A stretch of 64,000 nt of DNA from Megaustenia siamemsis (lineage: Eukaryota; Mollusca; Gastropoda; Stylommatophora; Ariophantidae). Location of the stretch: the NCBI GenBank assembly GCA_032433765.1, contig JAVIAB010000102.1, forward strand, positions 16,781,732 to 16,845,731, read 5' to 3'. Shown here in pieces: positions 12,395 to 24,621 of the stretch. Made by a program: the position numbers and the translations under genes. Within the stretch, counting starts at the first letter, position 1; every line of letters begins with the position of its first letter. Under the pieces are notes generated by a model. That model ran no database searches. It saw only the letters and a list, made by a program, of their open reading frames with translations, and was not told the origin of the DNA.

Positions 12395-12700
12395 TTTCGT
12401 TCGCTAACTTTTACCTCTGACGAAGTCCCTAGAGACTAGGAACTGAATTTTGCGTGTTAATCCATTTTTCCCTGGCAGCCGTGTGCACAGGGGTCCCTCG
12501 CCGCACAGGCAAATGACTCCGACTTCGGAGGTACTAATGTTTGTTTCCGTCGATGAGTAATTGACGTTTCAAGCCGGACCTCACTGCTGAGACCAGGGGT
12601 GGTTGCCGCGGAGAGAAATCATAAATAGAAAATCCCAACCAACCGGGATTTGAACCCACAACCTCTCTGTCTCGATGCCGGCGTCATACCTCGAGACCAA
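12395..12700 (-). mobile_element. SINE family B, near full length
   Basis: On the minus strand the copy starts with a tRNA-like head whose B box reads GGTTCAAATCCC. A body follows that is shared with the insertion at 15445-15663 (CTGCCAGGGAAAAATGGATT and GACTTCGTCAGAG), and it ends in an A-rich tail near 12395. This fits a tRNA-derived SINE transcribed by RNA polymerase III. Confidence 0.65.
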
Positions 12701-12714
12701 CAAGTCCTCTAAAT

Positions 12715-12885
12715 ATACGATATTTTATAGACCTTCGGTACATGATTTTTGGGGTTATTTGGCCAGCATTACGCCAACGCCTCTTACTTTCCCAGAAAAA
12801 AACAGGTACAGTTTAAGGCTGGGTGAACCTGGAAGCCGTCGATCAGGATCGAACTCGACCTCTTGTCCTTAATGACTTTCTTAAT
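12715..12885 (-). mobile_element. SINE family A, diverged 5'/middle fragment
   Basis: Diverged copy of the SINE A family (best copies at 13614, 23442, 25319 and 29811). It shares GACCTTCGGTACATGATTTT and the AAGGCTGGGTGAACCTGGAA segment in antisense orientation. The A-box part has decayed. Confidence 0.7.
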
Positions 12886-13437
12886 TTAACCCAATAAATA
12901 ATGTGAAGTCCTCCATGAACGTAAAAACCCAGCTCGTGTGACCACTGCAGGTAGCAGAAACCTTACGTTCCAGACGCATCCAGAACTGGTCTAATCCAGG
13001 GAGATATAATCCATGTTCAAAAACATTGCTGTCACATTTATCGCCCTTAGATGGAACCCTCCCGAAGATTAGACACGGCGCCATCCAGGTGATGCTGTCA
13101 TTGTGTCATAAATGGTCTCCTTTCATGGACAGCCTTGCTAAGTGTCATCTCACGGCCTCACAATTCAGCCCTGACCAAGAACGATAATCCAGCAATCTAA
13201 AAGCGTTTACGGTAATAATGGAACTCACAAAACAGCCAATTCGTTGTATTCTGCTCCAGGATAAACACACACTATGTGTGTGAAGAGCAGCTTTACATCA
13301 ATTTCCTTGTACTTGTGGTCGGGCATGGCGTCCTTAATGTTGCGTTGTTGTCATGTTATGACTCATGATGAATTTGATATCCACCACACATGATTATCTT
13401 TATTATCATCAACATCATTATCAGTAATATCATTATT
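12886..13437. other. Unique sequence, no gene seen
   Basis: A 67-codon minus-strand frame (12881-13084) shows no recognisable motif. There is no repeat similarity that I can detect. Confidence 0.45.
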
Positions 13438-13438
13438 A

Positions 13439-13495
<57 letters not shown>

Positions 13496-13496
13496 C
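13438..13496. repeat. (ATT)n microsatellite
   Basis: About 19 uninterrupted ATT repeats. Flanking ATC/ATT-rich DNA extends the low complexity on both sides. Confidence 0.97.
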
Positions 13497-13613
13497 ACCG
13501 GATATTATCATCGGTAATATCATCACCGCTGTTATCAACAACGTTAATACCAGTATTGCAGCAATTATCAACAAATTAGAAACATTAAAATCTCCTTTAT
13601 TACCATGGCCAAT

Positions 13614-13888
13614 CGCGATAGCTCAGTGGTTAGTGAACTGGACTACAAAGGACAAAAGGTAGGGTTTCATCCCAGTCGACGGCTTCCGGGTTCACCCAGC
13701 CTTAAAATGGGTACCGGATTTTTTTTTTTTTTTTTTTTTTTTGGGGGGGGGGGAAAGTAAATCGGCACGGGCGTAATACCGACCACATTACCCCAAAAAT
13801 CATGTGCTGAAGGTCTGTAAAATGTATGGTCGCTAACACCATATTCCTTATACGCCACTTGGTGTGACGGAGCTCTTTACTTTTTACT
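13614..13888 (+). mobile_element. SINE family A, full length with TSD
   Basis: The head is tRNA-like: an A box in GATAGCTCAGTGGTTAG and a B-box region in AGGGTTTCATCCC (GGTTCGATCCC in other copies). The body carries GGGCGTAATACCGACCACAT, a 24-bp T run plus G run, and the tail ATACGCCACTTGGTGTGACG. Flanks match over 13 bp with one mismatch (TACCATGGYCAAT) at 13601-13613 and 13889-13901. An RNA polymerase III-type retroposon needing a partner LINE. Confidence 0.85.
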
Positions 13889-13901
13889 TACCATGGTCAA
13901 T

Positions 13902-14766
13902 ATAATCATGAACGCTATCATTCTTTATATTTATTGTCGCCATTATCAGCACCACTATCTTTACCAGTGTTACTATTTATATCATTAGTATTATATATAG
14001 GCTGACTTGTCCAACTTTTTATGTTACTCGTCCATGTTAGTCTTGGTCTGCCTCTGCCTCTTTTACCTTGTATTTTCCTTTCCAAGATTACTTTTAGTAG
14101 GCTGCTGTGTCTTTTAACATGACCCACAATCTCATGTGTCTTGTTTGGATTGTGTTTAATAGTTCTTTTTTTAGTTGTTTTAAGACTTTAAGATTATTTG
14201 TGTTCTTCTCTTTCCATCCAATTCTTTCTATTCTTCTATAAATCCACATTTCAAAGGTTTCAATTTTCTGTTCTCTTACCTTCTCTAATGTCCATGTTTC
14301 TGCACCATACAGGAATGTTGAGAAGATATACAATTTTGCTATTCTTAGTTTTAGACCTGGTGTTATTTGTTTTGATGTTAATATATTTTTCATGGTTTTT
14401 TGCCATTCCTATTCTTTTATTTATTTCAGTTGTACATTTTCCATCATTGGTTATAGTATGTCCAAGGTAGTTGTAGTTCTGAACTGTCTCCAGGTCTATT
14501 CCCTCAACTTTGATATCCACTTGTAGGTTTTGAGTATTTTCTTTGTTTATGATCATAGTGCTTTTTGATAATAATATCTAATCCATATTTTTTGCTTGTC
14601 ATGTTTATTTCATTAAGTAATTGCTGTAGATCTCTAGGATTTTCTGCTAGTAGAACAGTATCATCAGCATATCTTAGGTTATTGATTATCTTTCCATTAA
14701 TGTTTAGGCCTGGCATCTCTGTGATGTTTGTAAAGATTTGCACTGCGTATAGATAAAACAAGATGT
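13902..14766 (-). mobile_element. LINE RT, C-terminal half, interrupted by another LINE
   Basis: In several frames the minus strand encodes the reverse transcriptase core (RYADDTVLLAEN, the YADD catalytic box), then NYLGHTITNDGKC, AETWTLEK, and the tail RGRGRPRLTWTSNIK. The missing upstream part of the same LINE continues at 16014-16380, so the plus-strand LINE at 14767-16013 was inserted into it. Several frameshifts make it inactive. Its closest relative in the window is 25890-26452. Confidence 0.8.
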
Positions 14767-15617
14767 ATGATGGTTACACATGTGCAGTTCGTACAGAGGA
14801 AGGACTGAGCGAATGTTTCCCAATAGAAACTGGGGTTAAACAAGGACGTATTTCATCGCCCTTGTTATTTGGAGTTGTTATGGACTTCATAATGAAGAAA
14901 TGCTGCACTGGTAACAAAAGCATCGGATGGATACAAGGAGACCATTTGGAGGACCTCGACTTTGCTGATGACATAGTTCTCATCAGCAGTCAGATAAAAA
15001 CGATGCAGAAAAACACAAATGAACTATCATCAATAGCCAGCAAAATTGGGCGTGAGAACAATCATGAAAAGACTAAAGTCATGAAAAGCTTAATTCCAAC
15101 AGATGACAAAATATACATGGAAAACAAACCAGTGGAAGAGATCGATCACTTTATCTATCTTGGAAGTCACATTGATCGAGAAGGGGATACAAGTAAAGAA
15201 ATTAGAATTAGAATAGCTAAAGCAGCAATGTCTTTCTGACGCCTTGAAAAGTTGTGGAAATCAAAACTCATCAGCACAAACACAAAACTTAGGCTATTCA
15301 AATCAAATGTACTATCAACCCTTACGTATGCACGTGAGAGCTGGAAAACAACAAGAGCCATAGAAACATAGTTGAACGCATTCGAAAATAAATGTCTAAG
15401 GAAAATACTTGTATAGCGTGGAACGAATTCAAACAAACAAAGAATGCCAGTTACTCATCAACGGAAAAAAACACGAGTACCTCCGAAGTCGGAGTTATCC
15501 GCCTGTGCGGCGAGTGACCCCTGTGCACATGGCTGCCAGGGAAAAATGGATTAACACGCAAAATTCAGTTCTTAGTCTCTAGGGACTTCGTCAGAGACGA
15601 AAGCTGACTAACGCAGC

Positions 15618-15664
<47 letters not shown>

Positions 15665-16013
15665 AACAAACGAAGAAATTAGAGAAATCGCCAATCAACC
15701 ACTAATATCTTCAGTGATAAAGAAACGACGATGGTCATATGTTGGACATGTGATGAGAAGAGATAATAACCGAATAGCAGAGCAAGCCCTCATGTGGGAA
15801 ACAACAGGTAAGAGGAAAAGAGGCCGACCCAGAGAGACACTGAGAAGAACATTGATCAAAGAGGCAAGAGCAGCAGAAATCGGCTCCCTCTATGAGATAT
15901 TGCTTGCACAGAACAGAGACAAATGGCGAGATTTGATAAAATATCTTAAGAGGGATTGAAAACTGTTAGAATAAAAATTTAGGGCCATCAACGGCTCGAA
16001 AGGTCAATAGATA
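14767..16013 (+). mobile_element. 5'-truncated LINE inserted into a minus-strand LINE
   Basis: Begins inside the reverse transcriptase: GVKQGRISSPLLF, then the palm box DFADDIVLIS (ADD catalytic motif), YLGSHIDREGDTSKEIRIRI, a stop near 15239, and after a SINE insertion the tail RRWSYVGHVMRRD and RKRGRPRETLRRTL. The 3' end, GGCTCGAAAGGTCAATAGAT, matches the ends at 28471 and 62145. Broken by a stop and the insertion. Confidence 0.8.
15445..15663 (+). mobile_element. SINE family B copy with (AAC)n tail and TSD
   Basis: 5'-truncated copy of the SINE at 12395-12700, ending in about 20 AAC repeats. The duplicated target is AAACAAACAAAGAA at 15431-15444 and AAACAAACGAAGAA at 15664-15677. The host LINE reading resumes exactly after the second copy. 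The minus-strand copy at 28471-28880 shows the uninterrupted LINE at this point. Confidence 0.85.
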
Positions 16014-16380
16014 CATTGAACATGCTTGGATGCAACCCTGTCATACTCCTCTATTTATATCAATGGGTGTAGAGTTCTCTTTGTTATATTTTATTATTGC
16101 TGTTTGCTCCCAGTATAGATTACATATTAGTTGTGTGTATGTGTCATCTAGTTGTATTTATTTTAGGCAGTCTATTAGTTGTCTAAATATAATAATATTT
16201 TTTTCAAATAATTTGGTCCAGTCTATGAAGCAGGCATATATTGGTGTGTTTACTTCTGTGTACTTTTCGATTAATGTCCTCATGCAGAATATGACTTGTT
16301 TTTGACCCACTGCTTTTCATAAAACCAAATTGTTCTAATTCCATATTAATTTTTTTTCTCAATCCTTTCTTTGATAAACA
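16014..16380 (-). mobile_element. LINE RT, N-terminal half of the interrupted minus-strand copy
   Basis: Minus-strand translation includes MELEQFGFMKSSGSKTS, then EVNTPIYACFIDWTKLF (the RT motif with catalytic Asp), then NLYWEQTAIIKY and a GV-x-QGCI box. It joins in sense to the YADD half at 13902-14766 once the plus-strand LINE is removed. Confidence 0.75.
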
Positions 16381-16444
16381 ACCACAATTATGAGTTTCAT
16401 TATCTTCATCAATATCATCACTACACTATCACTACACAATGATT

Positions 16445-17290
16445 ATTGAGTTATTGAGTTATTCGCGGGTCATCATCATTGCACTCCGAACATGTCCATA
16501 GGTGCTCAGATCCCCTCCTCAGCAATTCCCTCAGTGTCCAGCAACCGACGACTCCAGTTCTATGTTGGTTGATAAGTCTTCTTACACGCCCACTAAGTTT
16601 CTCATTTCTGGCTGTGCCCATCTTAACTGCCATCTCTTTCATCCGAAGAAGTGACGTGGATCTGTGTTTGTCGAAGTCCTGTGCTCTTCCCACATCTCGG
16701 AGGGCATTGATGATGTCAGCCCGGTCCATTGGTAGCCCGTCCTCAACGACAGCGCAGCTAGCCAACCTGTCCGCTCTTTCATTTCCCCGTACTCCCGCAT
16801 GTCCAGGGACATAGACAAAGGTGACCTTACGTATTTTGGATTTCTGCAACGACTCTACCAATTGCATGCGTACAGAGTCCGCCTCCACTTTTTTTATCAT
16901 GCTCATCGAATCACTCAGTTTACATGCGTGGGTGTAATCATGTGACTCTAACCATTTGAATGCCTTGGTCACTGCCATCACCTCCATTGTCATGCTACTC
17001 GTGGTCATGACGTATGCACCACTGTCTTCCTTGGCTATTCTGCCTGCCGAGCGTGCTGTAAATGTCCTTGTACTTCTTTGGTGTCGTCTTACAGATCCGT
17101 CTGTATAGATGACTGCATCTTTCTCATCGGTGTTATCGCAGATGAGACCGTTGACCTCAGCATTAACCACGACCGGGTTCTGTTCCCTACTTTTCCTGTC
17201 GAGTGTGATTATATTCACAATGATTATGTTCACAATCACTACATCACATTTCTTATACTCATTATGTTCATAATCATAGGATCGCATTCT
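16445..17290 (-). mobile_element. LINE ORF2 fragment with a complete RNase H domain
   Basis: A 278-codon minus-strand frame. It holds an RNase HI fold with its usual acidic positions in order: [30 protein letters not shown], and [19 protein letters not shown] cysteine tail motif follows (CWTLRELLRR then C-x2-C). RNase H downstream of RT is typical of I/Jockey-group non-LTR elements; the RT itself is not present here. Some upstream residues derive from ATTATGTTCA-like repeats, so the true 5' break is near 17200. A second copy lies at 57495-59010. Confidence 0.8.
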
Positions 17291-17404
17291 TCATAGAATA
17301 TGTTCATATCTGTGTTTGTTTGAGAGTTATGACATTATGAGAATTAATGCAGTTGACAATAACTAAATAAAATTAGAAGAAATACCTCTACTAGACGTAC
17401 AATC

Positions 17405-18075
17405 TTACATATATCTGTGTAGCAATATATATAAAGAGGGAGGAACAGAAAATGATACCAAAATAAGAATATCAAAAGCAAGAGGAACTTTTGTTGCACT
17501 GGGAAACATATGGAAGTTCAAAGAAATTAGGTTAAATACAAACATAAAAATGTTCAACTCCAATGTTAAGTCAGTCCTATCGTGTGGCTGTGAACCATGG
17601 AGAACAACAAAATTGACGCCATTTGTCTCTGTTCTGTGCAAGCAACTCTATCTCATTGAGGGAGCCGATTCCTGCTGCGCCTGCCTCTCTGATCATGAAG
17701 ATATAGACTTTCATTAATGGATGCTTACGCAGAATAAAAGGATGGAAAATGGCAGGACAAAATCACTAACATAGAATTATGGAAATGTACCAGTCAAATA
17801 CCAGTGGATTAAGAGATACAGCGAAGACGATGGCGCTGGATAGGACACACACTACGGAAGCCAACTGAAAGTATTACACAAAAGCCCTTTTCTTGAATCC
17901 CCAGGGAAAAAGATAAAGAGGAAGACCAAGAAATTCTCGGAGAAGACAGATAGAAGCAGAGATGAAGATAATGGAGAAGACATAGAATGATCTTAAAAGA
18001 ATGGCAAGAAACAGAACGACTTGGAAAGTGTTTCTTGGGGACCTATGCCCCAGAGGGAGCTGAAAGGTAGAAGAA
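17405..18075 (+). mobile_element. Mosaic of LINE ORF2 fragments
   Basis: 17405-17625 encodes TENDTKIRISKARGTFVALG and NVKSVLSCGCEPWRTTK, a post-RT LINE region. 17625-17690 is a short antisense piece of the LINE family seen at 28556. 17690-18075 encodes the tail NPQGKR-x-RGRPRNSRRRQIE then WKVFLGDLCPRGS. Frames shift repeatedly. Confidence 0.65.
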
Positions 18076-18549
18076 GAAGAGAGTGTTTGTTTGTTTGCGT
18101 TCACCAGCTTTATGTCTGTAGCAGGGACACGAGAGACTGAATTTTGGGTAAGTATCACTTTTTCATTCCGGTTGAGTACGGCGGCCAATATGGCCGCCTA
18201 TTAGAACTAGGACTAATGCCATTTTTATTGCAATGTGGTTTCAAGTAATACTTTCTGGCTTTGATTTTAGTTTGCGGAGACAGCAGTAATCCAGTCGCAT
18301 TCACCTGACCACAAATTCAACATGATTTTGGCGCCCACGCGCTGAGACAGCGCTGCAGGCGACTGGCCGTTGAGTGTAGTGGAACGAACCAAGTTCCGTT
18401 TTTGCGCTGATGGGGACGGGATTTATTATCTGTGTTCGCCTGCAAACTTTGAACCAGCTGGACTGTGGTTAGATCGAATGTTTCACCGGAGTGGAGGCCT
18501 GGCTTCATTTGTTGGGGCAGCGAATCTTGGGCACGACTACTGATCATCT
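18076..18549. other. Unique sequence, no gene seen
   Basis: No recognisable element. Small minus-strand frames (17874-18188, 18317-18547) lack motifs, and the first overlaps LINE debris. Confidence 0.4.
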
Positions 18550-19241
18550 GTTTTCCTCACATCGTTCCATTTCTTTCACTCAATGTGTTCACTCCCACAC
18601 CATTTCTTTCACTCAATGTGTTCACTACCACACCATTTCTTTCACTCAATATGTTCACTCCCACACCATTTCTGTAATTGTGTTCACTCCCACACCATTT
18701 CTTTCACTCAATGTGTTCACTCCCACACCATTTCTGTCAATGTGTTCACTCCCACACCATTTCTGTCAATGTGTTCACTCCCACACCATTTCTTTCACTC
18801 AATGTGTTCACTCCCACACCATTTCTGTCAATGTGTTCACTCCCACACCATTTCCGTCAATGTGTTCACTCCCACACCATTTCTGTCAATGTGTTCACTC
18901 CCACACCATTTCTGTCAATGTGTTCACTCCCACACCATTTCTGTCAATGTGTTCACTCCCACACCATTTCTTTCACTCAATGTGTTCACTCCCACACCAT
19001 TTCTGTCAATGTGTTCACTCCCACACCATTTCTTTCACTCAATGTGTTCACTCCCACACCATTTCTGTCAATGTGTTCACTCCCACACCATTTCTGTCAA
19101 TGTGTTCACTCCCACACCATTTCTGTCAATGTGTTCACTCCCACACCATTTCTGTCAATGTGTTCACTCCCACACCATTTCTGTCAATGTGTTCACTCCC
19201 ACACCATTTCTGTCAATGTGTTCACTCCCACACCATTTCAT
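18550..19241. repeat. 29/33-bp minisatellite array, about 23 units
   Basis: Two unit lengths are intermingled: 29 bp (TGTCAATGTGTTCACTCCCA then CACCATTTC) and 33 bp with TTTCACTC in place of TGTC. All three plus-strand frames stay open because neither unit has a stop, giving frames of 228-259 codons. These are shadows of the repeat. Confidence 0.95.
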
Positions 19242-19302
19242 ACCCTCCTTATTACGTTTACGCTTATTGACAACAAATGTATAAACAGCCCTCTTATCTC
19301 GT

Positions 19303-19306
19303 ACAG

Positions 19307-19335
<29 letters not shown>
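19303..19335. repeat. (AC)n microsatellite
   Basis: About 16 AC dinucleotides directly after the 29/33-bp array flank. Confidence 0.95.
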
Positions 19336-19338
<3 letters not shown>

Positions 19339-19394
19339 TGGGCATTTCTAGGGGCGCTGAATAAACCATTGTCAACTATGACTGACGGAGGCTA

Positions 19395-19930
19395 CTACAC
19401 TATGAGAATATTACACGACAGGAACTTTTTTGGAATCCCCAGAGGAAAAGACAAAAAGGAAGACCAAAATATACTTGGAGAAGACAAGTAGAAGCAGATA
19501 TAAAAAGGATGGGGAAGACACGGAATGATCTTAAAAGAATGTTAAGGAAAAGAAAGGCTTGGAAAGTGCTTGTTAAAGACTTATGCTCCACAGGGAGCTG
19601 AAATGAAGAGGAAGAATTTAAATAAAAGTTGCAAACATCTGTAAACAATTGTTTGCGAAAAATTCTGAACATCAGATGGCAGGATAAGAGAAACGAAGAT
19701 ATCTGGGAAGAACAAAATATAGAGTAATCGAGCAACAAAATATGAAGTGGAGATGATAGGACACGCACTTAGAAAGCATGATGCCTAGCAATACAGGAAT
19801 TGTCGTGGAATTCACATGGACAATGAAAGTAGGGAAGACCCAGAAATAAGCGGATAAGAAGATAGTTCATGAAAACCATCAAGAATATTGACCTAGGCTT
19901 CAAAAAGTAGAGAAAAGATCTGTTTTGCAT
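19395..19930 (+). mobile_element. LINE ORF2 C-terminal fragments, two overlapping types
   Basis: 19420-19600 encodes NPQGKRQKGRPKYTWRRQVE, KRMGKTRNDLKRM and VLVKDLCSTGS, the familiar end of a LINE ORF2. 19630-19930 encodes an upstream part (CLRKILNIRWQDKRNEDIW) with stops. The order suggests a rearranged or duplicated copy. Confidence 0.65.
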
Positions 19931-20189
19931 GATGGTTGTGTGGATCAGTGTTTTAAGATATTTTTAGCCAGGAATCTTTTCGGTGGAAAAAACCTAATTA
20001 AAATTTAACTGAATATGCCAGTTTGGGCACAAATGAAGTGGAAATCAATATTTACACTCCGATATCAGTTCCTGATAATGTAGTCATGAACTAACTGTTA
20101 TACCTGCAATTGTTTCCATTGAGGGGATGTACGCGTGACACAAAACTATTGTTGTCAGGACATGTGGCTGTTTACGTGACACAGAAAAG

Positions 20190-21113
20190 TGAACTACAAC
20201 TACAACTACTACAACTACAACTGCAACTACAACTACAACTGCAACTACAACTGCAACTACTACAACTACAACTAAAACTACTACTACAACTGCAACTAAA
20301 ACTACAACTACAACTGCAACTACAACTACAACTACTACTACAACTACAACTAATACTACTACTACAACTGCAACTAAAACTACAACTACAACTGCAACTA
20401 CAACTGCAACTACTACAACTACTACTACAACTACAACTAAAACTACTACTACAACTGCAATTAAAACTACAACTACAACTGCAACTACAACTACAACTAC
20501 AACTGCAACTAAAACTACTACTACAACTGCAACTACAACTACAACTATAATTACAACTACAACTGCAACTAGAACTACTGCAACTACAACTGCAACTACA
20601 ACTACAACTGCAACTACAACTACAACTACAACTGCAACTACAACTACAACTGCTACTACAACTGCAACTACAACTACAACTGCAACTACAACTATAACTA
20701 CAACTGCAACTAGAACTACTGCAACTACAACTACAACTACAACTGCAACTACAATTACAACTACAAATACAACTACAACTGCAACTACTACTACAACTAC
20801 AACTGCAACTACAACTACAACTACAACTGCAACTACAATAACTACAACTACAACTGCAACTACAACTACTACTACAACTACAACCGCAACTACTACTACA
20901 ACTACAACTGCAACTACAACTACTACTACAACTACAACTGCAACTACTACTACAACTACAACTACAACTACAATTACAACTACAAATGCAACTACTACTA
21001 CTACTACAACTACAACTACAACTACAACTACAACTGCAACTACTACTACAACTACAACTACAACTACAACTACAATAACTACAACTACAACTACAACTGC
21101 AACTACAACTACA
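20190..21113. repeat. ACAACT/GCAACT hexanucleotide-type array
   Basis: About 920 bp of ACT and ACA codon-like triplets with regular GCAACT interruptions. The triplet period leaves long open frames (poly-Val with Ala on the minus strand, Cys/Ser on another, Leu/Gln on the plus strand). None is called. Confidence 0.95.
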
Positions 21114-21312
21114 GGGTGGGGAATACATGAAAGGTACAAGCTTATTATTGATTTTTTTACAAATAAATGTAAACTTATACAATCTTCATCCCAACGTTGT
21201 GCTACCAATGCCAGACCTGGACCCTAGATGCAAGAACAATAAGAAAAATAACCTCTACTGAGATGAGATGTGTCAGACGAATGACAGGAAATAATCTGAG
21301 ATATAAAATCCC

Positions 21313-22194
<882 letters not shown>

Positions 22195-22534
22195 CAGAAA
22201 TAAAGAACTGATAAAAAAATCTAGGAATAGCCCCCACCATAGAACATATAAAGAAACAACAGATAAAATAGTTTTGTCACGTGACACGGCAGAAAGATCA
22301 AAACACGACACAACGAGCCCTCAATAAAAGTTGTGAGAACACCAGACCCATGGGGCGACCACAAAAAAGATGGATCGATGGAATATTAGAAGCACTAGGA
22401 AACATAACAGCAGCAGAGACGAACAGAAGAGCAAAAGACAGCAAATTATATCTCCCCTCGACGCTGAAAGGCAAACTAGGAAGGAAAGGAGAATAAGAAG
22501 AAGAAAAAGAAGAGGAATTGTAAACTACAAACTA

Positions 22535-22915
22535 AGATGGATAGAGTGGTCAAGAGAAAACGTGTCGGCCTCTCGACATGAAGGTTCAGGGTCGAATCCC
22601 ACTGCTGGCTGGGGAAATTGTTCTCCTTTAACTCCTAGTTTCTTCGTGGCTTTATCCTCCCTCTGGTCTCTATGTAGTCAGAGCCGATGTCTATCTCTCT
22701 TGAATAATGACGATAAATACGGGCTCCCGCGTGCACCCTGCGCACGTTACAACTACCCTTGGCAGTTGGAAATCGAAAAGAGCAGGTCAAAATGGCCGCA
22801 GCCCTAGAAACACATGTTAATTAGAAGTCAACACCTGCCGAAATAGGATGTGTCGGGCCGAAAGGAGCAACATTGCGTCTTGCTGTAAGCTAGTGATACA
22901 ACACAACATTGCCTA
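22535..22915 (+). mobile_element. SINE family C, tRNA-like head
   Basis: The head has an A-box-like AGAGTGGTCAAGAGAAAAC and a B-box-like AGGGTCGAATCCC, with the spacing of a Ser/Leu-type tRNA. The body includes TGGCAGTTGGAAATCGAAA and GTCGGGCCGAAAGGAGCAA, which recur at 26460-26750 and 52209-52380. No TSD is obvious because the 15-bp array begins just downstream. Confidence 0.6.
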
Positions 22916-22944
22916 CATAACGGGTGAGCACAAAGAAGAAAAAG

Positions 22945-23450
22945 TACTTATTATAAAAGTACATATTATAAAAGTACACATCATAAAAGTACACATTATA
23001 AAAGTGCACATTATAAAAGTGCACATTTTAAAAGTGCACATTATAAAAGTGCACATTATAAAAGTACACATTATAAAAGTGCACATTATAAAAGTGCACA
23101 TTATAAACGTACACATTATAAAAGTGCACATTATAAAAGTACACATTATAAAAGTACACATTATAAAAGTGCACATTATAAAAGTACACGTTATTAAAGT
23201 GCACATTATAAAAGTGCACATGATAAAAGTGCACTTTATAAAAGTACACATTATAAAAGTACACGTTGTAAAAGTACACGTTATAAAAGTACACATTATA
23301 AAAGTACACGTTATAAAGGTACACATTATAAAAGTACACGTTATAAAAGTGCACATTATAAAAGTGCACATTATAAAAGTACACAAAATAAAAGTACACA
23401 TTATAAAAGTACACAGTATAAAAGTACACATTATAAAAGTGAAATAAAAA
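22945..23450. repeat. 15-bp minisatellite, about 33 units
   Basis: Unit CACATTATAAAAGTG or CACATTATAAAAGTA, 15 bp. Divisible by three, so frames on both strands stay open (IIKVH on the plus strand). The right edge is interrupted by a SINE A insertion at 23442. Confidence 0.95.
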
Positions 23451-23698
23451 GTACAGTATTCCCGTCACGCCAAGTGGCATATAGGGAATATGGTGTTAGT
23501 GACCATAAATTTTACAGTCCTTCAGCACATGATTTTTGGGGTAATGTGGTCGGTATTACGCCCGTGCCGCTTTACTTTCCCAGAAAAAAATCCGGTACCC
23601 TTTAAAGGCTGGGTGAACCGGAAGCCATCGGTTGAGATCGAACCATACTTCTTGTCCTTTGTAGCCAAGTTCACTAACCTCTGAGCTATCGCGACTCG
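23442..23698 (-). mobile_element. SINE family A inserted in the 15-bp array
   Basis: Antisense copy with the conserved tail CCGTCACGCCAAGTGGCATA, the TTTTGGGGTAATGTGGTCGG core and the head in ATCGCGACTC. Flanking direct repeats CATTATAAAAGTG (23429-23441) and CATTATAAAAATG (23699-23711) are target-site copies taken from the array unit. Confidence 0.85.
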
Positions 23699-23764
23699 CA
23701 TTATAAAAATGCAATCAAGAATATATGGTCCTTTTTGTCTTGTCAGACAGTCTAGTAGAGGCTA

Positions 23765-24540
23765 TTGTGTATTTTTTTTTTGAGGTTTTGATTTTGTCGA
23801 ACAGCTTCTCTCGTGGCTAATTTTACCAATGTTTGACAAACACACATGGCCATATAATGAACATGTTAGGCCAACTAATCCACCGGGTTTTCCATCCTTT
23901 TTCATGAGTTTTTTCCCTTCTAAGTTTTGCCTTAACACAGTCTCAAATGATGTTATACCGTTCCTTATACAAGTTCTCCATGATGTGCGATCACTTGCCA
24001 GATATTCCCAGTCATTGTCACAGATGGAGAAGTCATTCAGAGATGATTTACAGATATCTCTATATCGTAGTTTAGGTCTGCCGATTTGTCTTTTTCCGTG
24101 TGTTAGTTCGCCATATAGTATTTGCCTGGGGATGCGCTTTTCTTCCATTCGCTGGACGTGCCCCAGCCATCTTAGCCTTCGACATCAGAGCATCGACATG
24201 ATTGTTGAGGTCTTAGCACGTTGCAGGACAGTTAAGTTGGTTATTTTGTCCTGCCATTTGATGTGCATTATTCTGCGGAGACATCGCATGTGGAAGACAT
24301 TTAGTCTTTTTTCCTGGTTTAAGTATGTTGTCCAGGTTTCAGATCCATATAATACTGTGCTAAGCACACAAGTTTGATATATTAAGAGTTTAGTCTTTAG
24401 TGTTAGTTTCGTGTTGTTCCAGGCCCTTTCTGTGGGTTTGCCGAAAGTCGTAGCTGCTTTACCAATTCGGCTGTTTATGTCATTATCAAGAGAAGTGGTT
24501 GGCGTAATTGTGGATCCAAGTTAAGTTAATTTCTGTACTG
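23765..24540 (-). mobile_element. LINE ORF2 C-terminal region with zinc-knuckle-like end
   Basis: Minus-strand translation: LYGSETWTTYLNQEKRLNVF, LRRIMHIKWQDKITN, RRLRWLGHVQRMEEKRIP, GRPKLRYRDICKSSLNDF, and a cysteine end L-T-C-S-L-Y-G-H-V-C with a following H-x3-C. The related copy at 29035 keeps C-x2-C. Two frames are needed, so a frameshift lies near 24170. Not full length: no RT palm motif remains. Confidence 0.8.
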
Positions 24541-24621
24541 ATTCTAATGGATAATCTTTAAATGATATAATATAAATAATAATAATGATATAAATGATAA
24601 TAATAATAATAATAGCAATAA

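Noticed and set aside
13614..13690. True tRNA gene
   Set aside because: A and B boxes are present, but the sequence continues into a SINE body shared by several copies with target duplications, and the acceptor arm does not close.
16451..17287. Host ribonuclease H gene
   Set aside because: The domain is fused to a LINE-type C-terminal tail and has a second broken copy at 57495-59010.
18491..19364. Long Cys/His-rich frames (MCSLPHHF type) as zinc-binding proteins
   Set aside because: Each is one frame of the 29/33-bp minisatellite.
20084..21208. 374-codon poly-valine frame as a membrane protein
   Set aside because: It is the reverse reading of an ACAACT repeat; low complexity only.
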